The position numbers and the translations under genes are program-made. A DNA stretch of 46,898 nucleotides from Myxococcales bacterium (lineage in GTDB: Bacteria > Myxococcota_A > Polyangia > Haliangiales > Haliangiaceae). Positions within the stretch are counted from its first letter, which is position 1. Every line of letters begins with the position of its first letter. The DNA lies in contig CANKMW010000075.1 of the NCBI GenBank assembly GCA_947483555.1, forward strand, positions 1 to 46,898. The letters are read 5' to 3'. Positions 17,559 to 26,090 of the stretch are shown here, piece after piece. A model generated the notes under the pieces. The model was not told the origin of the DNA. It saw only the letters and a list, made by a program, of their open reading frames with translations, and did no database searches.

Positions 17559-19813
17559 GGCTCCCTCCGGTTGCCGCCGATCAGCTCGTGTTTGCCCGCG
17601 ATGCGGACGTGGTAGTCGAGCTGGAGCTCGCGCTTCGCCGCCGCCGGCACCTCGAGGAGCCAGCGGTGACCGCCCTTGAGCGCGGCCGCGCCGGGCTCGG
17701 GGTCCGGCTGCCACGACTCCCAGCTCGGCGTGACCCGATCGAGGTGGACCTCGACGTCCTCCTCGTCGGCTGCCGGCTGCGGCAAGCGCTCGCGGACCTC
17801 GAGGTGCACCGCGCGCGGGCCCAGGTTCTCGACGCTGATCGCGACCTCGTGGACCAGCTTGAGCGCGCCGCGCAGCATGCCGGCGGCCTCCTCGCGGAAG
17901 CGCGCGTTGCGCGCCGCCTTGACCGTGGCATCGACGCCGAGGCCGAGCTCGATGGTCGCGCCGGGCGCGGTCTCGTCGAGCGCAGCGGTCACGACCAGCT
18001 CGCCGCGATCGTAGACGTCGACCGGTCCACCGAGCAGCGGTGCATCGAGCGGATTGGCGAAGGTGGCGACCCGGTAGACCTCGGCGGCGACCGCCGGCAC
18101 CACGACGTGGTGGATGGCGACCTGACCGGGACGGGCGAGCAAGGCGACGTTGTGCCAGGTGCCATCGGCGGGCACGTCGAGCCGCGCGTCGGCCGCGAAG
18201 GCGTAGTCGTAGGCACCGGGCGCCGCGGCGGCGAACCCCGACGGCGGCGTCAGCGCCGCGGCCACCCGGGCGCGCGCGATCGCCTCGCCGACCGCCAGCG
18301 TGGCGCGTGAGTCGTTGCTCCACATCGCGGCACGTCCGACCTGCTCGAGCTTGCCGCGACCGGTCTCGCGTGGCCCGCGCATGCGGAGTCGCGCGTAGGC
18401 CAGCAGGTCGAGCTGCACCGACAGCTCGATCGCCGCCGCCGCCGCGGCCGCGGGCCGCGCTTGCTCGGCGACGCGGGCGTCGAAGCCGTGGCGTCCGGTC
18501 TCGGCCAGCGACATCGACGTCACCGCCGCTCTGGCCGCCACCGGTGCCCGCGCCGGACCGCCGCTGCCGCTCATCAGATCGCCCAGCCCGGCCAGCAGGC
18601 CGCCGCTCTTGCGACCGGCCGCCCTCGTGACCGCCATCGGCGCCCCGATGGACTGCGGGGCCGGCGGGGCGCCGCGCGTTCGCTCCGCGACTGGCGATGG
18701 CACGAGTCCGTCGGCGTCATCGAACGCGTACGGCATCGTGATCTCGTCTCGCTCCAGATCCGGCTCCAGATCCTGGATCGACGTCGGTTCGAGGGTGACC
18801 GTGCCCGCCACCGCTTCGCCGCCACCGCGACGAGCGCCGAAGCTGCGATCCCAGTCGGTGAACAGGCCATCGACATCGGGTGGCGGCGGTCGCCAGCCGG
18901 CGCGCGCCGGTCGCGGCTGGGCCCGCCCGATCCGCACCGACGGCAACTCGGGCAGCTCGACCCAGCGCTGCGGCGAAGCGGTCGAGACCTCGACCGCGAC
19001 CCCGGACCAATCCTCCCCGGTGGCCTGGGCGATCGATGCTCGCACCTCGAGGCGCAGCTCACCATCGCCCAGCCGCACCACGTAGCTCGGCGCCCACTGC
19101 GCGCCGGGCACGAGGTACGACACGATCACCTCGATGTCACCGCCCGCACCGCCCGCACCGCCCGCACCGCCCGCACCGCCCGCACCGCCCGCACCGCCCG
19201 CACCGCCCGCACCGCCCGCACCGCCCGCACCGTCGGGCTCGACGGTGACCTCGAGCGTCTTGCGCACCGAACCCGGCGGTAGCCGCGCGCTCGTCGCCTG
19301 GCTGCGGCGCAGCTCGGCGGCGGCCAGCGACTGGCGCGCATCGTCGACGGCGCGCTCGGCGGTCGCCACCGACGCACGGAGCGCGCGCTCGCGCGCTCCG
19401 CGTAGCTCGACCAGCGCCAGCCGCGCGCCCAGCGCGTCGGCCCACGCCGGGGACGGTTCATCGCGCTCGACGCGCGGGTGGGCACCGTAGGCGGCGACAC
19501 CATCGAGCTGTCGGCGCAGGAGCCCGAGCTCGGCCTGCGCGCCGGCGACCGCACGCCGTCGCGCATGCAACTCGGAATCGTCGACCGCATCGCCGTCGCT
19601 TGCCGCCGTCACCGCGAGGGTGATCCGGACATCCACGGCACGGGCCGGACCGCGCACCGCGATCTGCACGGTGTCGTCGTCCAGCGCCGCCGGTAGCCCC
19701 GCCAGCGCCACCTTGGCGCGTGCCGACGCGGCGATGCGCGCGATCCGTGTGACCCACGCCGCACCCGGGAAGACCGTCACTCGATCGATCGCTGACTCGA
19801 CGCGCTGCCCCAT
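17555..19813 (-). CDS. DUF4139 (MuiA-family) protein with Gly/Ala repeat insert, first of a tandem pair
   Basis: 752 residues, ATG start. The N-terminal strands (IDRVTVFPGAAWVTRIARI) and a helical region at about 75-170 match DUF4140. Residues about 195-224 are a pure GGA repeat encoded by ten 9-bp units. DUF4139 follows: VSYLVPGAQWAPSYVVRLG, then SIAQATGEDWSGVAVEVSTA. A long insert of about 170 residues (PPPPDVDGLFTDWDRSFGAR to the Ala-run near 465) interrupts the fold before the C-terminal sandwich. No signal peptide is apparent. Its stop overlaps the start of the second paralogue, so both are probably made together and may form a complex. Confidence 0.85.
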   Translation of the reverse strand: MGQRVESAIDRVTVFPGAAWVTRIARIAASARAKVALAGLPAALDDDTVQIAVRGPARAVDVRITLAVTAASDGDAVDDSELHARRRAVAGAQAELGLLRRQLDGVAAYGAHPRVERDEPSPAWADALGARLALVELRGARERALRASVATAERAVDDARQSLAAAELRRSQATSARLPPGSVRKTLEVTVEPDGAGGAGGAGGAGGAGGAGGAGGAGGAGGAGGDIEVIVSYLVPGAQWAPSYVVRLGDGELRLEVRASIAQATGEDWSGVAVEVSTASPQRWVELPELPSVRIGRAQPRPARAGWRPPPPDVDGLFTDWDRSFGARRGGGEAVAGTVTLEPTSIQDLEPDLERDEITMPYAFDDADGLVPSPVAERTRGAPPAPQSIGAPMAVTRAAGRKSGGLLAGLGDLMSGSGGPARAPVAARAAVTSMSLAETGRHGFDARVAEQARPAAAAAAAIELSVQLDLLAYARLRMRGPRETGRGKLEQVGRAAMWSNDSRATLAVGEAIARARVAAALTPPSGFAAAAPGAYDYAFAADARLDVPADGTWHNVALLARPGQVAIHHVVVPAVAAEVYRVATFANPLDAPLLGGPVDVYDRGELVVTAALDETAPGATIELGLGVDATVKAARNARFREEAAGMLRGALKLVHEVAISVENLGPRAVHLEVRERLPQPAADEEDVEVHLDRVTPSWESWQPDPEPGAAALKGGHRWLLEVPAAAKRELQLDYHVRIAGKHELIGGNRREP
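19138..19227. repeat. ten perfect 9-bp tandem units (CACCGCCCG)
   Basis: Ten uninterrupted copies of CACCGCCCG, plus a partial eleventh, lie inside the first DUF4139 gene and encode a GGA polymer on the minus strand. The period is a multiple of three, so copy-number change would keep the frame and only lengthen or shorten a flexible linker between the helical hairpin and the DUF4139 core. Confidence 0.95.
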
Positions 19814-19928
19814 CGCCTGCGAGGCTGCCCCGCCGCTGTGATGGCCGTCAAGGCCTGGTTGCCCTTTGGTCCGGCCTGTATTAACGTCCGCAGCAGACGG
19901 CCGTCACCGTCACGGAAGGAACGACACG

Positions 19929-20402
19929 ATGCTCAGGAACCTAGGGATTGGCTTGCTGTTCGGCGCGCTCGTCGCTGCTTGTGGCTCGGCGCGCGTCATC
20001 CAGCGCACGCAGTACGGCGGAACCATCGCGCTGCAAGGTGATCGCGGCAAGGCGATGGAGCAGGCGCACAAGGAGATGGGTGGCCACTGCGGCACCGGCA
20101 ACTACGCCATCACCCAGGAGGGTGAGGAGGTGATCGGACAGGACACGATGCACCAGTCCGACACCAACTACGGCGAGGACACCGCGTATGGCGAGGGTAC
20201 CTCGACCAGCGGCAACAACTCGTCGACGGCGGGTGGTTCGAGCACCCGTGGCGGCGAGAGCACCAACGCCCAGACCAGCACCCGCAACGCGGTCGAGTGG
20301 CGCGTTCACTACCAGTGCGGCGGCGCCCCCGCGGGCGCCCCGGCTGGCCCGCCACCGCCACCGCCGCCCGGACCGCCGCCGGCCCCGGCACCGGGCTACT
20401 GA
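19929..20402 (+). CDS. lipoprotein with Ser/Thr/Asn-rich middle and Pro-rich tail
   Basis: 157 residues; start chosen because GGAAGGA lies 7 bp upstream and the frame then opens with a signal peptide ending in lipobox VAAC (Cys18). Residues 40-65 (KAMEQAHKEMGGHCGTGNYA then ITQEGEEVIG) look folded. The centre (about 70-120) is low-complexity Ser/Thr/Asn/Gly, and the end is GAPAGPPPPPPPGPPPAPAP. One Cys pair (GGHCG and HYQCGG) could form a disulfide. The N-terminal third and the VEWRVHYQCG block recall small envelope lipoproteins of myxobacteria with no assigned role. A TATTAA box about 45 bp upstream is a possible -10. Confidence 0.7.
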   Translation: MLRNLGIGLLFGALVAACGSARVIQRTQYGGTIALQGDRGKAMEQAHKEMGGHCGTGNYAITQEGEEVIGQDTMHQSDTNYGEDTAYGEGTSTSGNNSSTAGGSSTRGGESTNAQTSTRNAVEWRVHYQCGGAPAGAPAGPPPPPPPGPPPAPAPGY

Positions 20403-20441
20403 TCCAGTCCCGGTCGGCGCCGCAAGCGCTGCACGCGATCC

Positions 20442-20468
20442 CGAGCCGCCCTCCAGCCGGGCGGCTCG
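20442..20468 (+). terminator. GC-rich hairpin after the Pro-rich lipoprotein gene
   Basis: CGAGCCGCCC and GGGCGGCTCG form a perfect 10-bp stem with a 7-base loop, 40 bp after the stop codon. The downstream side is TCGCGTCTCT rather than a clean T run, so termination is likely but may be inefficient or factor-assisted. Confidence 0.6.
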
Positions 20469-20519
20469 TCGCGTCTCTGACAAGGCTCGGGTCGAGGACG
20501 GGCCGGGCCAGGTAAGACG

Positions 20520-22238
<1,719 letters not shown>

Positions 22239-22246
22239 TCGTGCTG

Positions 22247-22613
22247 AGATCCAGATCCGTACCCGTACCCGTACCCGTGCCCGTGCCGGCACCCGGTGCC
22301 CGTACCCGTGGTCGATTCCGACCCCGACCCCGACTCCGACCCCGACTCCGATTCCGACTCCGATTCCGACTTCCGACTTGCGATCTCCGATCCGGAGACG
22401 ATGGCTCGCCCGGCGATCGACGCAGCGACCCGGGGCTCCCGACGCCTGCTGCCGCGTGTCACCCATGTGCCTGGTCCGCTCGGTTACGCGCCTGGCTTGC
22501 ACCTGTACCGGCTCTGTGGTCGGGGTCGGGGTCGGGGTCGGAATCGAGTCGGAATCGGACCACGGGTACCGGTACCGGCACGGGTACGGGTACGGGTACG
22601 GCTCCGATCCGGA
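22247..22613. repeat. large inverted repeat built from degenerate 6-bp arrays, in the convergent gap 22239-22618
   Basis: The left part (about 22247-22380) is a run of CCCGTA/CCCGTG units followed by CCGACC/CCGACT/CCGATT units. The right part (about 22517-22613) is the same two runs in reverse complement and reverse order: GTCGGG/GTCGGA units, then GGGTAC/GGGCAC units. Read on the minus strand the right arm matches the left arm over some 80-90 positions with a few unit-sized gaps, including the hinge CCGTGGTC(C)GATTCCGAC. The roughly 135-bp centre has no gene. It sits between two converging genes and could fold into a long hairpin in both transcripts. Confidence 0.85.
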
Positions 22614-22618
22614 ACGGC

Positions 22619-23362
22619 TCACTCTCGTAGCAGCATCGCCAGTTGCCCGAGGGCGGCGGCGAGCGCGACCTCGACGCGGAGCACCGGCGCGCCGAGCGTG
22701 ACCACCGCGAAGCCGCGCGCTGCGAAGGTGTCGACCTCGCGCGCGATCCAGCCTCCTTCGGGCCCGATGGCCAGAGTGAGCGGAGGGCCGGATGCGGTCC
22801 GCCACGCGATCTCGATCGGCACCGCTCCCCCGGCGTGGGCCAGCAGGCGCGTCGCCGCCGGCAGGGCTACGGGATGGCGGCCGTCGAGGAACGGCATCAG
22901 CCGGCGATGGATCTCGACCACCGGCAGGTGCGTGGTCACGCCCTGCTCGGCGCCCAGCCGGAGATGCTCTCCGATCGCGGTGGGCGTCAGCCGCGGACTG
23001 TCGAGGTACGCCTTGTCGACGCGCCAGGCGTTGACCACGTCGACGCGACGGACGCCGAACGCCGCCGCGGTCTCGAGCGCGCGCGACAGCACCTTGGGTC
23101 GCGGCATGGCCAGGATCAGATCGACCGGCATCGACGGCGGCGCTTCGCCGTCGAGGACCACGGCCAGGTCGATGGCGCGACCGTCATCGGCCAGCACCTC
23201 GGCGCGTCCGATCGCGCCACCGATCACGCCGGCGCGCAGCGCGGCACCTGGCCCGGCGCGCAGCACCTCGCGCACGTGCAAGGCGCGGCGGTCGTCGAGG
23301 CGGGCGCGGCCATCACGGAGCTCGCCCGAGATCTCGGCGGGCTCGAACAGCAGCAGGTTCAC
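22619..23362 (-). CDS. rsmE: 16S rRNA (uracil-1498-N3)-methyltransferase
   Basis: 247 residues, GTG start overlapping the stop of the rhodanese gene by 4 bp (GTGA). SPOUT-class enzyme that methylates N3 of U1498 in the 30S subunit. The N-terminal PUA-like part carries the DRRALHVREVLRAGPG block. The SPOUT part shows LILAMPRPKVLSRALETAA, RLGAEQGV, LTLAIGPEGGWIAREVDTF (the SAM-binding knot loop) and VTLGAPVLRVEVALAAALG (normally LG-x-x-I-L-R-x-E-T-A). The Thr of the usual ETA is Val here, a mild deviation. Its stop lies next to the big hexamer inverted repeat. Confidence 0.93.
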   Translation of the reverse strand: MNLLLFEPAEISGELRDGRARLDDRRALHVREVLRAGPGAALRAGVIGGAIGRAEVLADDGRAIDLAVVLDGEAPPSMPVDLILAMPRPKVLSRALETAAAFGVRRVDVVNAWRVDKAYLDSPRLTPTAIGEHLRLGAEQGVTTHLPVVEIHRRLMPFLDGRHPVALPAATRLLAHAGGAVPIEIAWRTASGPPLTLAIGPEGGWIAREVDTFAARGFAVVTLGAPVLRVEVALAAALGQLAMLLRE

Positions 23363-23790
23363 GCCCCTGGCTCGACCGCCTTGCCCGCGGCGGCCCACCC
23401 GGCGATGCCAGCCGACAGCACCCGCACGTCGCGGTGGCCGGCGATGATCGCCTTCTCGGCGGCGGTGTGCGACGCACCGCACTGCTCGTTGGCGCAGTAG
23501 AACACCAGCGGCCGCGCCTTGTCGTCGGGGAGCTCGCGGGCGGCGAAGGTCTCGTAGTCGGTGAGGCGGATGGCGCCCGGGATGACGCCCTTGTTCTTGC
23601 GCGTCGTCGGACCGTTGGCGTCGACCGGCGTGCAGGCGCCCGCGGCCAGCAGGCCGTCGAGCTCGGCCACGGTGACGGTGGAGACCGGGGCCTTGGCGGT
23701 GGCCCTGCGGTCGTCCTGCTTCTTGTCGCATCCAGCGGCGGCGGTGACGGCGACGGCGGCGAGCGCGATGGACAGCAGGATCGACTTCAT
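23359..23790 (-). CDS. rhodanese-like domain lipoprotein
   Basis: 143 residues with a signal peptide ending AAAGC (Cys21) and a KKQDDRR tether. The rhodanese fold spans about 38-140: VTVAELDGLLAAG, then GVIPGAIRLTDYE, then the active-site loop VFYCANEQCGASHTAAEKAI with Cys99 as the likely persulfide-carrying residue, and a closing LSAGIAGWAAAGK. The loop has a second Cys and lacks the usual Arg, so it may act as a thiol redox or sulfur-relay protein on the envelope instead of a classical sulfurtransferase. Located 9 bp downstream of the epimerase gene and coupled to rsmE. Confidence 0.88.
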   Translation of the reverse strand: MKSILLSIALAAVAVTAAAGCDKKQDDRRATAKAPVSTVTVAELDGLLAAGACTPVDANGPTTRKNKGVIPGAIRLTDYETFAARELPDDKARPLVFYCANEQCGASHTAAEKAIIAGHRDVRVLSAGIAGWAAAGKAVEPGA

Positions 23791-23799
23791 GACCGAACT

Positions 23800-24786
23800 C
23801 TACGCGCCCTGGAGCGTGGCGGCCAGCCCGTCTCGGAGCCGGGTCTCGGCGCGGAAACCGAGCAGCCGCTCGGCCCGTTCGACGCGCGCCACCGAACGCA
23901 GGATCTCGCCGGGGCGGGCCTCGGCGTGACGGATGGTGCTGGTGCCGCCGGTCACGTCGACGATGGTCTGGGCCAGCTCCTTGACCGTGATCTCGGTGCC
24001 GGTACCGACGTTGATCGACGCTCGATCGGCACCATCGCCGAGCGCGGCGCCGACCACGGCGCGCACGACGTCGCCGACGTAGACGAAGTCGCGCGACTGC
24101 TCGCCGTCGCCGAAGATGGTCAGCTCGCGACCGCCGGCGGCCCGATCGGCGAAGATCGAGATGACCCCCGAGTACGGGCTCGACGGGTCCTGGCGCGGGC
24201 CATAGACGTTGAAGAAGCGCAGCGCCGTGGTCTGCACCCCGTGCACGGCCGAGTAGTAGTGGAGCGCGTGCTCCGAGGCCAGCTTGTGGGCCCCGTACGG
24301 CGACAGCGGATGGCACGCCACGTCCTCGTCGACCGGAAACGCGGTGACGTCGCCGTAGACCGCCGCCGAGGACGCGAACACCACCTTCTTCACGCCGGTC
24401 GCGCGCGCGTACTCGAGCACCTGGAGCGTGCCGCCGTAGTTGACGCGTAGATCGGTCAGCGGATTGGCGATCGAGTGCACCACCGACACCTGGGCGGCCA
24501 GGTGCACGATGCGCTCGATCGCGCCGTAGGCGGCGGTGACCGGCGCCAGCGCCGCGAACACGCCGTGACTGACGTCGACGGTGAGCACGTCGAGCGACGG
24601 CTCGGCGCCGGCCAGCCCGAAGCGGCCGGAGTCGGCCCAGCGGGCCAGGTTGGCGCGCTTGCCGGTCGAGAAGTCGTCGAGCACCACGACGCGGCAGCCG
24701 CGCGCGATCAACAGATCGACCGTGTGCGAGCCGATGAAGCCGGCGCCGCCGGTGACCGCAACCAGAGGACGGGACGAGGACGTCAC
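23800..24786 (-). CDS. NAD-dependent nucleotide-sugar epimerase, UDP-glucose 4-epimerase-like
   Basis: 328 residues, GTG start. Extended SDR fold: NAD loop VAVTGGAGFIGSHTVDLLIA, Asp after the second strand (VVVLDDFSTG), VDVSHG (normally GD), and the catalytic Ser/Tyr/Lys as FASSAAVYGDV and SPYGAHKLASE. The RFFNVYGPRQDPSSPYSGVI block and the C-terminal substrate part are as in GalE/WbpP-type enzymes that interconvert UDP-Glc/Gal or their N-acetyl forms. First gene of a likely three-gene run with the rhodanese lipoprotein and rsmE. The true substrate cannot be told from sequence. Confidence 0.9.
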   Translation of the reverse strand: MTSSSRPLVAVTGGAGFIGSHTVDLLIARGCRVVVLDDFSTGKRANLARWADSGRFGLAGAEPSLDVLTVDVSHGVFAALAPVTAAYGAIERIVHLAAQVSVVHSIANPLTDLRVNYGGTLQVLEYARATGVKKVVFASSAAVYGDVTAFPVDEDVACHPLSPYGAHKLASEHALHYYSAVHGVQTTALRFFNVYGPRQDPSSPYSGVISIFADRAAGGRELTIFGDGEQSRDFVYVGDVVRAVVGAALGDGADRASINVGTGTEITVKELAQTIVDVTGGTSTIRHAEARPGEILRSVARVERAERLLGFRAETRLRDGLAATLQGA

Positions 24787-24850
24787 CAGGCCGTCCTACC
24801 ATGGTCCGGGCTCGCTTCGCGCGGGCCGGGGCTCGTGGCAGGATGGCGCC

Positions 24851-25501
24851 ATGGCAGACGACGACTCCCGCGCCGGCTCGCGCTACGCCACCCGACCCAT
24901 CCTCGACTGGTGCGCGGACACCCACGCGCCGCACGACGCCGCGCTGGCCCGCGCCTTCGCCCCACCGGACGGGGTGCCAGCGATCATGGTCGGGCCGTCG
25001 GAGGGCCGGCTGCTGGCGCTGCTCTGCAAGCTGGCCGGCGCCCGCAAGGCGGTCGAGGTCGGCACGCTGGTCGGCTACTCGACGATTCACATCGCGCGCG
25101 CGCTCGGCGACGGCGGCCACCTGTGGTCGATCGAGTTCGACCCCGCCCACGCCGCGATCGCGCGTGACAACCTGGCCGCCGCCGACCTCTCCGATCGCGT
25201 GACCGTGGTCGAGGGCGCCGGCGTCGACGTGCTGCCGACGCTCGAGGGCCACGGACCGTTCGACGCCGTCTTCATCGACGCCGACAAGCTCAACTACGAC
25301 CGCTACGGCACCTGGGCGCTGGCCAACCTGCGCTCGGGCGGGATCGTGTTGGGCGACAATGCCTTCCTGTTCGGTGAGTTACTCGACGACAGCGACCGCG
25401 GCCGGGCCATGCGCGGCTTCCACGAGCTGGTCGCGAAAGCCTGTGATTCCGTGTGCATCCCGACCCCGGACGGGCTGGTGCTCGGGATCAAGCGGACATA
25501 G
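24851..25501 (+). CDS. SAM-dependent O-methyltransferase (COMT/CCoAOMT-like)
   Basis: 216 residues; the ATG follows a GGCAGGATGG region and starts the conserved part. The fold is the cation-dependent O-methyltransferase type: KAVEVGTLVGYSTIHIARAL (motif I), LWSIEFDPAHAAIARDNLAA, and FDAVFIDADKLNYDRYGTWA with the metal-binding Asp residues. Next come LRSGGIVLGDNAFLFGELLD and the closing IPTPDGLVLGIKR. Such enzymes methylate catechol-type or other small-molecule hydroxyls. Divergent from the epimerase gene with 64 bp between starts. Confidence 0.92.
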   Translation: MADDDSRAGSRYATRPILDWCADTHAPHDAALARAFAPPDGVPAIMVGPSEGRLLALLCKLAGARKAVEVGTLVGYSTIHIARALGDGGHLWSIEFDPAHAAIARDNLAAADLSDRVTVVEGAGVDVLPTLEGHGPFDAVFIDADKLNYDRYGTWALANLRSGGIVLGDNAFLFGELLDDSDRGRAMRGFHELVAKACDSVCIPTPDGLVLGIKRT

Positions 25502-25519
25502 GCTCAGGCGCGCCGGCGC

Positions 25520-25548
25520 TTGAAATCGGCGGGGGCCTGTGCCATACG
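25520..25548 (+). promoter_or_regulatory. candidate sigma-70-type promoter for rpmG-rpmB
   Basis: TTGAAA at 25520-25525 and CATACG at 25543-25548 are separated by 17 bp. The -35 box is one base off TTGACA; the -10 box has the central A-T-A only. It is the only good pair in the 82-bp gap upstream of the L33 gene, which needs its own strong promoter. Confidence 0.5.
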
Positions 25549-25583
25549 TCGGGACCCCTTTTCACGATTGCGGAGAATCTTCC

Positions 25584-25757
25584 ATGGCGAAGAAAGGCAA
25601 GTCGGGCCGCGAGCTCATCCGTCTGGTGTCGACAGCTGACACCGGGTTCTTCTACACCACGTCGAAGAACCGCAAGCGGACGCCAGACAAGCTCGTGCTC
25701 AAGAAGTACGACCCGGTCGTGCGCAAGCACGTCGAGTTCAAGGAATCGAAGATCTGA
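25584..25757 (+). CDS. rpmG: 50S ribosomal protein L33
   Basis: 57 residues. The sequence MAKKGKSGRELIRLVSTADT and then GFFYTTSKNRKRTPDKLVLK, with KYDPVVRKHVEFKESKI at the end, is a normal L33. The two CxxC pairs of the zinc-binding form are absent, so this is the zinc-independent (C-minus) type. CGGAGAA lies a few bases upstream as ribosome-binding site. It is followed 34 bp later by rpmB, and the two probably form an operon. Confidence 0.97.
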   Translation: MAKKGKSGRELIRLVSTADTGFFYTTSKNRKRTPDKLVLKKYDPVVRKHVEFKESKI

Positions 25758-25791
25758 TCCGGGTTACGACCCGTCGCCTGCCGAGGAAGCC

Positions 25792-26028
25792 ATGTCGAAG
25801 GTCTGTGAAGTAACTGGAAAGAAGCCGCTGGTCGGCTTCAACGTGAGCCACTCGAACCGCCACACCAAGCGGCGTTTCGAGATCAACCTCCTGACCAAGC
25901 GGTTCTGGCTCGAAGACGAGAAGCGCTGGATCAAGCTCAACGTGACCGCGCGCGCCATGCGCACCATCGACAAGCGCGGCCTGTCGGCGGTGGTCAAGGA
26001 CATGCGCGCTCAGGGCAAGAAGGTCTGA
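25792..26028 (+). CDS. rpmB: 50S ribosomal protein L28
   Basis: 78 residues. MSKVCEVTGKKPLVGFNVSH then SNRHTKRRFEINL is the typical L28 opening, followed by KRFWLEDEKRWIKLNVTARA and a basic C-terminus. It has one Cys only, so it is not zinc-binding. CGAGGAAG upstream serves as ribosome-binding site. The order rpmG-rpmB is the reverse of the E. coli operon. Downstream are two palindromes that probably end the transcript. Confidence 0.97.
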   Translation: MSKVCEVTGKKPLVGFNVSHSNRHTKRRFEINLLTKRFWLEDEKRWIKLNVTARAMRTIDKRGLSAVVKDMRAQGKKV

Positions 26029-26030
26029 TC

Positions 26031-26063
26031 TCGACCGGTCGATCTGGATCCCGATCGGGATCC
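26031..26063. terminator. double palindrome after rpmB
   Basis: A 12-bp perfect palindrome (TCGACCGGTCGA, 26031-26042) is followed at once by an 18-bp perfect palindrome (GGATCCCGATCGGGATCC, 26046-26063). They lie 2 bp after the rpmB stop and 27 bp before the next ATG. Either can fold into a hairpin in RNA, but no T run follows. A terminator or transcript-end stabiliser for the ribosomal operon is the simplest reading; an operator for the next gene is possible. Confidence 0.5.
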
Positions 26064-26090
26064 CGTTCGAGTACCGGATCGGGTGCGACG

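Noticed and set aside
14877..17615. A 912-codon plus-strand open frame
   Set aside because: It covers the RlmK-like and DUF4139 genes in antisense; composition and lack of motifs mark it as a shadow.
19138..19227. CRISPR-like array
   Set aside because: The units are 9 bp with no spacers; it is a coding tandem repeat.
22247..22613. A coding region made of Val-Pro or Asp-Ser dipeptide repeats
   Set aside because: No start codon with a ribosome-binding site, no conserved flank, and the arms are inverted copies; treated as non-coding.
22619..25252. A minus-strand open frame spanning rsmE, rhodanese and galE regions as one protein
   Set aside because: Only its last 247 residues (RsmE) look real; the rest is out of frame with clear genes.
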